Below, in pieces: positions 28,755 through 35,470 of a DNA stretch of 35,470 bases. How positions within the stretch are numbered: position 1 is the first letter of the stretch; each line of letters opens with the position of its first letter. The stretch comes from an uncultured Chloroflexota bacterium. Its GTDB lineage: Bacteria > Chloroflexota > Dehalococcoidia > UBA2979. The notes below the pieces were generated by a model. That model saw nothing but the letters and a program-made list of their open reading frames with translations, had not been told where the DNA came from and did no database searches. The position numbers and the translations under genes are program-made. The DNA lies in assembly GCA_903917615.1 (NCBI GenBank), contig CAIXBH010000035.1, positions 1 through 35,470 on the forward strand, given 5' to 3'.

Positions 28755-28961
28755 GTGGAAGATATGGAACGTGCCCTCCGGGCGGAGAACGACGCGCTGC
28801 GGCAGCAGGTCGCAGCGGCCCGCCTGATCATCAGCGACTTCGCCCGGCGCTCCGGCGAGGAGCAGGCGGTCCTCGCCGACTTCCTGGCGGCCTGGCCAGC
28901 GCTGCCCACCCGGCAGGGGGCCGACGAGGCCACCCGCGCGTCGAGCCCCGCGGCGAACTAG
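28755..28961 (+). CDS. Small hypothetical protein
   Basis: VEDMERALRAENDALRQQVAAARLIISDFARRSGEEQAVLADFLAAW (GTG 28755 or ATG 28764); helical, coiled-coil-like. Coding status not certain. Confidence 0.5.
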   Translation: MEDMERALRAENDALRQQVAAARLIISDFARRSGEEQAVLADFLAAWPALPTRQGADEATRASSPAAN

Positions 28962-28992
28962 CCGAGGCGGGTGCGGGTGCCTCTCGCTCGCC

Positions 28993-29021
28993 TTGACCCT
29001 CGGGGGGCCACTCGGTAACGT
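28993..29021 (+). promoter_or_regulatory. Candidate promoter for rplY
   Basis: TTGACC - 17 nt - TAACGT upstream of the start at 29084. Confidence 0.4.
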
Positions 29022-29083
29022 CATAAGGCTCTAGCCCATCCCGCACCTGCCCCAGGGGCAGTGACCGCCCTCAGGAACTCGAT

Positions 29084-29701
29084 ATGCCCGACACCTACAC
29101 GCTCGAACCGCGCACCGTCACCGGCAAGGCGGTCTCCAAGCTCCGCCGTTCGGGCACGCTGCCAGCAAACATCTACGGCCGGGGCATCCCCTCCGTGGCG
29201 GTGCAGTTGCCGTACAACGAGGCGCGCGACCTGATGAACGCGCACGGGCGCAACACCCTCATCAACGTGCAGGTCACGGGCGAGGCGGAGCCGCGCCCGG
29301 TGGTGGTGCGCCAGATCTCGCAGAACCCGGTCACCCGGTCGCTGCTGCACCTCGACTTCTACCAGGTCGACCTCTCGCGCCTCGTGCAGGCGCAGATCCC
29401 GATCGTCCTCAACGGCGTGGCGCCGGCTGTTGCGCGCTGGGGCGGCGTCCTCGTGCAGGACCTCGACCACGTGGAGATCGAGGCCCTGCCGCAGAGCCTG
29501 CCGGAGCACCTCGTGGTCTCCGTCGTCAGCCTCACCGCGCTTGAGCAGCACATCATGCTGAAGGATGTGCCAGCGCCGTCGGGCGTGCGCATCATCACCA
29601 ACGGCGAGTCGATCGTCGTGGCCGTGCAGCGCTCGCGCGCGGCGACCGATGCTGCGGGCAACGACGTGCTCGACGAGCCCGCGGAGACCCCCGCGAGCTA
29701 G
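29084..29701 (+). CDS. rplY: 50S ribosomal protein L25/TL5/CTC family
   Basis: LEPRTVTGKAVSKLRRSGTLPANIYGRGIPSVAVQL; HLDFYQVD; TL5-type C-terminal domain. Confidence 0.95.
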   Translation: MPDTYTLEPRTVTGKAVSKLRRSGTLPANIYGRGIPSVAVQLPYNEARDLMNAHGRNTLINVQVTGEAEPRPVVVRQISQNPVTRSLLHLDFYQVDLSRLVQAQIPIVLNGVAPAVARWGGVLVQDLDHVEIEALPQSLPEHLVVSVVSLTALEQHIMLKDVPAPSGVRIITNGESIVVAVQRSRAATDAAGNDVLDEPAETPAS

Positions 29702-29724
29702 TCACCTGCGATATCTGCAGACAC

Positions 29725-29756
29725 CGAAGACGCCGGCCGCGAGGCCGGCGTCTTCG
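29725..29756. terminator. Bidirectional terminator between rplY and rlmN
   Basis: Perfect 14-bp stem CGAAGACGCCGGCC-gcga-GGCCGGCGTCTTCG, GNRA-type loop, between convergent genes. Confidence 0.82.
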
Positions 29757-29784
29757 TGTGTCCGGCGTTCAGGCGGTGCAATTC

Positions 29785-30867
29785 CTAGAGGTCGACGGCC
29801 ATCATCGACGCGCGCTGGACGTCGGTCCGGAGCTGCCCGCACGCCGCCGCGATCTCGACACCGCGCTCGATGCGCACGGTCGCGTTGATGCCGGCGGCCT
29901 GCAACTCGTGCAGGAAGGCGCGCACGCGTTCCCGGCTGGGCCGCCGCAGGTCGGGGCCGGCCGTCGGGTTGTACGGAATCAGGTTCACGTGCGCCTGGAT
30001 GCCGCGGATGCGGCGAGCGAGGGCACGCGCCTGCTCGGGCTCGTCGTTCACGCGGTCGAGGAGCGCGTAGGCGAAGGTGACTCGACGTCCGCATCGCTCG
30101 ATGTACAGGCGCGCCGCCTCGACGAGTTCGTCGATAGTGGTGCCGGCCGACGTCGGAATGAGCTGGCGACGAAGCTCGTCGTCCGGGGCGTGGAGCGAGA
30201 TCGTCAGGCCGATCTGCAGTCCCTCCCGCGAGAGTCGATCGATGCCATGCACGAGGCCGACCGTGGAGACGGTGATGCCCCGCTGCCGCAGGTCGAGCCC
30301 CTCCGGGCGCGTCAGCCAGCGAATCGCGGCAACGGTCGAGGCGTAGTTCGCGAGCGGCTCGCCCATGCCCATGAAGACGAGGTTGGTGACCCGACGTTCG
30401 CGGGAGAAATGCAGCACCTGCGCGATGATCTCGCTCGGCGAGAGGTTTCGCGTGAAGCCCTGCTGACCGGTCGCGCAGAAGCGGCAGCCCATCGCGCAGC
30501 CGACCTGCGTCGACACGCAGACCGTGGTGCGGTCGGCCTCGCCGTCGTCATCCGGGTCGTAGTCCATGCGTACGGTTTCGACGGCATCGCCCGTCCTCCC
30601 ATCAGGAGTGGGGCCGAGGTCGAGGAGCGCCTTCGTCGTCGCGCCGTCGTCCGCCGCGCGGTTCGCGATGACCGGTAGCGGCGCGATCGTGAACGTCTCG
30701 GCCAGCCGCGCGCGCAGCGCTGGCGGTAGCGGCGTCATCGCCTCGAAGTCGGTCGCGCCGTGCCGGAAGACCCATTCGGCGATCTGACGTGCCCGGTACG
30801 CGGGCTCGCCCCACGTGGCGAGCTCGGCCGCGAGGGCTTCGAGCGAGAGGTCGAGGAGCGGACGCAT
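29785..30867 (-). CDS. rlmN: 23S rRNA (adenine2503-C2)-methyltransferase
   Basis: Radical SAM motif CVSTQVGCAMGCRFCATGQQGFTRNLSPSEI; FMGMGEPLANY; start assigned to the ATG at 30867 (track ORF extends to 31119). Confidence 0.96.
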   Translation of the reverse strand: MRPLLDLSLEALAAELATWGEPAYRARQIAEWVFRHGATDFEAMTPLPPALRARLAETFTIAPLPVIANRAADDGATTKALLDLGPTPDGRTGDAVETVRMDYDPDDDGEADRTTVCVSTQVGCAMGCRFCATGQQGFTRNLSPSEIIAQVLHFSRERRVTNLVFMGMGEPLANYASTVAAIRWLTRPEGLDLRQRGITVSTVGLVHGIDRLSREGLQIGLTISLHAPDDELRRQLIPTSAGTTIDELVEAARLYIERCGRRVTFAYALLDRVNDEPEQARALARRIRGIQAHVNLIPYNPTAGPDLRRPSRERVRAFLHELQAAGINATVRIERGVEIAAACGQLRTDVQRASMMAVDL

Positions 30868-30896
30868 GTTCAGATCGTACTCTGCGAGCCCGGCGC

Positions 30897-31862
30897 TCAC
30901 CCGAGCACGCTGCCGATGAGCGCACGGTCGCCGTTCAAGTAGTCCTCGATGCGCAGCGCCCGCTTGCCGGCGCGCTGCACCTCGAGCAGCGCGAGGCGGC
31001 CGCTCCCGCAGGCGACGACGGCCCGGCCGCGGCGGCCGGGGAGCAGCGAGGTGAGCTCGCTCCCGTCGCCGGCGAGCACCGTCCCCGGTTCGGCGCCGGG
31101 AACGCCCGGCATGGACCACGCGTCGAGAATCGCGAACGCGTCATCGCCTCGAGTCGTGGTCGCCAGTGGCCACGGGTTGTAGGCCCGGACCATGCGCGCG
31201 ATTTCCTCGGCAGGGCGCGTCCAATCGATCACGCCGTCGTCTTTCGCGATCTTCGGCGCGTACGTCACGAGCGACTCGTCCTGTGGCACCGGCGCGATCT
31301 CACCGGCGACCCAGCGGGGCAGCACGTCTGCGAGCAGCGCAGCGCCGAGTTCCGCGATGTGGTTCGTGAGCGTCGAGGTGGTGTCGAGGGGGGAGATGGC
31401 GCGTGCGCGCCGGGCAATCACCGGGCCGGCATCCAGTTCGCGCACGACCTGCATGATCGACGCGCCCGCCTCGGGGTCGCCGGCGAGGATCGCGGCGGCA
31501 ACCGGGGAGGCCCCGCGCCACCGCGGCAACAGCGAGGCGTGCACGTTCACCACGCCGCGCGGGAACGCCTCGAGCAGGTGCGTGGGGAGGATGTGTCCGG
31601 ATGCCGCGACCACGCCGACGTCGGGCTGCAGTGCGGCGAGCGCCTCGGTCGTGTCGCGGCGGACGCGCTCGGGTTGGAGAATCGTTCGCACACCCGCGTC
31701 CAGCGCCGCCTGCTTCACCGCGTTCGCAACGAGCGCGCCCGAGCGGCCTCGAGGCCGGTCCGGCTGCGTCACCACCGCGACGATCTCGGCGCCGGGCACG
31801 TCGAGGCACGCCTTGAACGACGGCACGGCGTATTCGGGGGAGCCGAAGAACACGATTCTCAT
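30897..31862 (-). CDS. fmt: Methionyl-tRNA formyltransferase
   Basis: MRIVFFGSPEYAVPSFKACL; NVHASLLPRWRGASPVAAAILAGDPEAGASIMQV. Confidence 0.96.
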   Translation of the reverse strand: MRIVFFGSPEYAVPSFKACLDVPGAEIVAVVTQPDRPRGRSGALVANAVKQAALDAGVRTILQPERVRRDTTEALAALQPDVGVVAASGHILPTHLLEAFPRGVVNVHASLLPRWRGASPVAAAILAGDPEAGASIMQVVRELDAGPVIARRARAISPLDTTSTLTNHIAELGAALLADVLPRWVAGEIAPVPQDESLVTYAPKIAKDDGVIDWTRPAEEIARMVRAYNPWPLATTTRGDDAFAILDAWSMPGVPGAEPGTVLAGDGSELTSLLPGRRGRAVVACGSGRLALLEVQRAGKRALRIEDYLNGDRALIGSVLG

Positions 31863-31950
31863 GGGCCCGCTCTCCGGAGGCATCGATGGAGCGACTGGAG
31901 GAGACGAAGGCGCGCGGGAAGGGGCTCGGGAGACCGCGGAGCGTCCGAGA

Positions 31951-32175
31951 TCAGGAAGCGATGACGCTCCACATGGAGATCCCGACGAAGACGAACATCA
32001 CGACGATGGTCAGGCGGTGCAGGGACCGCTGGAGGCCGCGCTTCGTCCGGAAGGTGTAGTCCTGCCCGCCGAGCGCCGCGCCGAAGCCGGTGCCGCGCAC
32101 CTGCATGAGCACGAGGACGACGACCAGCGTCGAGACGAGAATCTGCGCGATGCTGAGAAAGCCTTTGAGGTCCAT
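31951..32175 (-). CDS. secG: Preprotein translocase subunit SecG
   Basis: QILVSTLVVVLVLMQVRGTGFGAALGGQDYTFRTKRGLQRSLHRLTIVVMFVFVGISM. Confidence 0.9.
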   Translation of the reverse strand: MDLKGFLSIAQILVSTLVVVLVLMQVRGTGFGAALGGQDYTFRTKRGLQRSLHRLTIVVMFVFVGISMWSVIAS

Positions 32176-32241
32176 CGGGAATGAGGCTACCGGGCCGGGA
32201 GGTTGGCGGCAAGCGCACCACCGTCGGAGCCGCGCGGCCGC

Positions 32242-33564
32242 CTAGCCTCGGTTTGCGTAGGCTGCCGGCGCCTGTACCCGGAGGTCCCGCTCGAAGTACG
32301 CCCGCATGACCGCCGCGGCGAGGGCGTTCCCGTCGTGCCGGTAGCGGCGCTCCCGGTCCACGATGTCCGCCAGGAGGAGCCGCGCGGTCCCGTAGTCCGC
32401 GTCGCCCGCGCCCAGGACGGGCACAGACTGCCAGTCGGGGTTCAGCGGCTCCGCCGGCAGGTTGCTGTTCGCCAGGACGACATCCACGACGCTGTTGCTC
32501 TGGAGGTGCCGTCGCAGGGCGGCATAGTGGTCCGCAGCCGAGTACCCGTCGGTCTCGCCGTGCTGGGTGGCGACGTTGCTGATGTAGACCTTGTGCGCCT
32601 TCGAGTCCTTCAGCGCGCCACCAATCCCCGGCACGAGGAGGTTTGGCAGCACCGAGGTGTACAGGCTGCCCGGGCCGATGACGATGAGGTCGGCGTCCAG
32701 CAGCGCGGCGACCGCGTTGGGCTGCGCCACCGCATCGCGCGGCTCGATCCAGACCTCGACGGGCGGCTCGCCCGATGCCGGGAGGGCCGACTCGCCGAGC
32801 ACGATGCGTCCGTCTGCGAAGCGCGCTGCGAGGCGGACATCGTCCAGCGACGACGGCAGGATGCGTCCGCGGACCGCGAGCACGCGGGAGGTCTCCGCGA
32901 TCGCGGTCTCCATGCTGCCGGTGACCTCGGCCATCGCGGTGATGAACAGGTTGCCGAAGGAGTGCCCCGCCATTGCTTCGCCGGCGCGCTCGTCGAAGCG
33001 GTACTGGAAGAGCTCGGTGACGAGGGGTTCCGCCTCGGCGAGCGCAGCGATGCAGTTGCGGATGTCGCCCGGGGGAATGACGTGCATGTCGCGCCGGATG
33101 CGACCGCTGGAGCCGCCGTCGTCGGCGACCGTGACGATCGCCGTGAGGTTCGAGGTGTACTGCTTGAGCCCGCGAAGCAGGTTCGACAGGCCGGTGCCGC
33201 CGCCGATGGCGACGATCTTCGGCCCGCGGTCTCGCGTCCGGTTCTGGTAGACGAGGTCGACGATGTTCGCCTTCGTCGTGGACGCCGGCAGGACGGCGCG
33301 CGCGAGCTCACGGTTGAGTTCCCAGCCCGAGAAGATCGCGAGGGCAGCGGCGCCCGTCACGAAGAGCCCGCCACGGAGCCAGCGGGGAATGAACTGCAGC
33401 GTCAGGTAGAACGCCCACTCGGGGAACGTGTAGGAGACGTAGACCTCGCGAAGGATGTAGGCGAATCCGATGCCCATGATGGCAACGGCGACTGCAAGCA
33501 GGAGCAGCCAGCGCTTGATGTGCAGGCCCACGTAGAGCCACTTGGAGAGACTGTCGCGACTCAA
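32242..33564 (-). CDS. yvcK: YvcK/CofD-family gluconeogenesis-factor-like protein with N-terminal TM helices
   Basis: KIVAIGGGTGLSNLLRGLKQYTSNLTAIVTVADDGGSSGRIRRDMHVIPPGDIRNCIAAL; TTG start. Confidence 0.94.
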   Translation of the reverse strand: MSRDSLSKWLYVGLHIKRWLLLLAVAVAIMGIGFAYILREVYVSYTFPEWAFYLTLQFIPRWLRGGLFVTGAAALAIFSGWELNRELARAVLPASTTKANIVDLVYQNRTRDRGPKIVAIGGGTGLSNLLRGLKQYTSNLTAIVTVADDGGSSGRIRRDMHVIPPGDIRNCIAALAEAEPLVTELFQYRFDERAGEAMAGHSFGNLFITAMAEVTGSMETAIAETSRVLAVRGRILPSSLDDVRLAARFADGRIVLGESALPASGEPPVEVWIEPRDAVAQPNAVAALLDADLIVIGPGSLYTSVLPNLLVPGIGGALKDSKAHKVYISNVATQHGETDGYSAADHYAALRRHLQSNSVVDVVLANSNLPAEPLNPDWQSVPVLGAGDADYGTARLLLADIVDRERRYRHDGNALAAAVMRAYFERDLRVQAPAAYANRG

Positions 33565-33656
33565 ACTCAGACTCGCTCACTCCCCGCGCCGTCATCAAGT
33601 AGACGGCCCAGCGCCCCCGCGGTCAACTCGCGGCCCGGCTCAGGCTCTCCGTCGGC

Positions 33657-35138
33657 TCACGCGTCCAGGTAGCGCCGAAGCGTTTCCGCGGCCGTGTTCG
33701 CGTCCGCTCGGCCCTTCATTTCGCGCATCACCTGGCCCACGAGGAACCCGATCGCGGCCTGCTTGCCACCGCGATAGTCCTCGACCGCCTTGGGGTTCGC
33801 CGCGATGACCGTCTGCGCGACCGCGTCGATCGCGCCCGTGTCGGTGACCTGTCGCAGCCCGCGCGCATCGACGATGGCGGTCGGTAGGTTGCCACTCTCG
33901 AAGGCGATGTCCAGAACTTCCTTCGCGGTGGCAGCGGTCACTGCCTTCTCAGCCACGAGGCGGGCCAGTTCGGCGATGTGCGCGGGCGTCAGCTTCGTGT
34001 CACTCAACTCCGCCTCGGCGCCGAGCGTGTTCAGCAGCCGAGCGACATCGCCCGAGAACCAGTGCGCGACCGCGACGGCGTGCTCGGAGCCGGCGAGGCG
34101 TACGGCCTCCTCGAATGCCTCTGCACCTTCGCGCGACTCGGTGAGCATGCGCGCCTCGTCTGCGACCAGGCCGTACTCCCGCTCGAAGCGTTCGCGACGT
34201 GCGGTCGGCAATTCCGGCAGGGTCGCACGGAGCGCCTCCGTGTCGGCCGGGTCAACCTCGAAGGGCGGCAGATCGGGCTCCGGGAAGTAGCGGTAGTCGC
34301 TCGCCTCTTCCTTCGAGCGCTGCGAGACCGTCTCGCCCGTGGCGTCCACGTACCCGCGCGTCTCCTGCACGATGCGCTGACCGGACTCGATGAGCGCGAT
34401 CTGGCGTGGGATCTCGAACTCGATCGCGCGCATGACGGCGCGGAACGAGTTCATGTTCTTTACCTCGACCTTGCGGCCGAGTTCCTCCTGGCCGACGGGG
34501 CGGACGGAGACGTTCGCGTCGCAACGCATCCCGCCCTTTTCCATGTCCGCGTCGGCGACGCCGACGTACCGCATGGTCTGGCGGAGTGCGCGCAGGAACG
34601 CGCCCGCTTCGGCGGCCGAATGCATGTCCGGTCGCGTTACGAGTTCCATCAGAGCAGAACCAGCGCGGTTCGCATCGAGCAGCGAGTACGTCTCGATGCC
34701 GTTGTCGCGGTGCAACAGGCGCGCCGTGTCCTCTTCGAGGTGGATGCGCTCGATCTGCACCGCGCGGCGGACACCGTCGACCTCGATCTCGAGCTCACCG
34801 CCCAGGCAGAACGGCTGGTCGAACTGCGAGATCTGGTAGCCCTTCATCAGGTCGGGGTACGGGTAGTTCTTGCGGTCGAACTTTGCGAAGGCCGGGATCG
34901 TGCAACCGAGCGCGAGGCCCGCAAGCATCGTGTACTTCACGGCCTCTGCGTTGATCACTGGCAGCGTCCCTGGCATGCCGAGGCAGACCGGGCACACGTG
35001 CGTGTTCGGCTCCGTGTCGAAGTACGCGCGGTCACAGCCGCAGAACATCTTCGACCTGGTCTTGAGCTGCATGTGGACCTCGAGGCCGATGACGGCCTCG
35101 TACTGTGTCCCGGACGCGGTGCGGGTCTGCGTGGTCAC
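33657..35138 (-). CDS. gatB: Aspartyl/glutamyl-tRNA amidotransferase subunit B
   Basis: YEAVIGLEVHMQLKTRSKMFCGC; PNTHVCPVCLGMPGTLPVIN; FDRKNYPYPDLMKGYQISQFDQP; YRYFPEPDLPP; GTG start inferred at 35138. Confidence 0.97.
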   Translation of the reverse strand: MTTQTRTASGTQYEAVIGLEVHMQLKTRSKMFCGCDRAYFDTEPNTHVCPVCLGMPGTLPVINAEAVKYTMLAGLALGCTIPAFAKFDRKNYPYPDLMKGYQISQFDQPFCLGGELEIEVDGVRRAVQIERIHLEEDTARLLHRDNGIETYSLLDANRAGSALMELVTRPDMHSAAEAGAFLRALRQTMRYVGVADADMEKGGMRCDANVSVRPVGQEELGRKVEVKNMNSFRAVMRAIEFEIPRQIALIESGQRIVQETRGYVDATGETVSQRSKEEASDYRYFPEPDLPPFEVDPADTEALRATLPELPTARRERFEREYGLVADEARMLTESREGAEAFEEAVRLAGSEHAVAVAHWFSGDVARLLNTLGAEAELSDTKLTPAHIAELARLVAEKAVTAATAKEVLDIAFESGNLPTAIVDARGLRQVTDTGAIDAVAQTVIAANPKAVEDYRGGKQAAIGFLVGQVMREMKGRADANTAAETLRRYLDA

Positions 35139-35249
35139 GCTTCGTACCTCAACCTTCGCCGCCCATCTTAGCGGGCCCGGTCGTCGCTCTCCATCCGGCG
35201 AGTTCCGGGGAGAACCGAGCGGCACATCCCGCCGGGTACACTTCGCGCC

Positions 35250-35470
35250 ATGAGCGGGGACAGCGAGGTCTCAGACGGGCCGTTGGGGCAGTCGGCGGGC
35301 GCCGACGAGGGCGCGCCCCGTGGATTGCCGCGGCCGATCTCGCGCCGCCGGGTCGTCGGGTTGATCGGCGGCTCCATCGTCCTCGCGACCGGGGGCGGCA
35401 TCGGGCTGCTCGCACGCGGTCGCGGCGCGGGGGCGCCCGCACCGTCGCCAGCGCCGGCGGCTGCGGCGGC
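35250..35470 (+). CDS. 5' end of an ORF with a Tat-like N-terminus (truncated by window edge)
   Basis: MSGDSEVSDGPLGQSAGADEGAPRGLPRPISRRRVVGLIGGSIVLATGGGIGLLARGRGAGAPAPSPAPAAAA...; twin-Arg then hydrophobic segment; open to the window edge. Confidence 0.55.
   Translation, partial: MSGDSEVSDGPLGQSAGADEGAPRGLPRPISRRRVVGLIGGSIVLATGGGIGLLARGRGAGAPAPSPAPAAAA

Noticed and set aside
32203-33672. 489-aa plus-strand ORF opposite yvcK
   Set aside because: Shadow ORF of a conserved gene.

Overview
A high-GC, gene-dense bacterial chromosomal window. Gene content and protein style suggest Chloroflexota (Dehalococcoidia/Tepidiforma-like), but this is an inference. It is mostly housekeeping: a PPOX-family protein; aspS; a peptide-type ABC transporter (binding protein and two permeases, no ATPase); tig-clpP-clpX; tlyA-nadK; an ArgA-like GNAT and a NUDIX hydrolase; an sdh operon (membrane anchor, sdhA, sdhB); a small lmo0937-like membrane protein; RidA; fumC-mdh-icd on the opposite strand; a broken DUF4239 gene; an acyl-CoA carboxylase carboxyltransferase; a LysM lipoprotein; an M28 peptidase; an ECF42-type sigma factor with two DGPF/YCII proteins; rplY; rlmN; fmt; secG; yvcK; gatB; and the 5' end of a Tat-signal-like ORF. 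I saw no tRNA, rRNA, CRISPR array, transposase or prophage. I do not find a convincing novel multi-gene system. The observations most worth following up are (i) a recurrent TANNNT-N6-8-start arrangement suggesting leaderless mRNAs, (ii) the ECF42/DGPF operon with a candidate autoregulated promoter and a 9-bp inverted repeat, (iii) a DUF4239 gene with both a frameshift and a stop, (iv) three near-identical terminator hairpins within 0.9 kb, and (v) a terminator-like hairpin in the tig leader.
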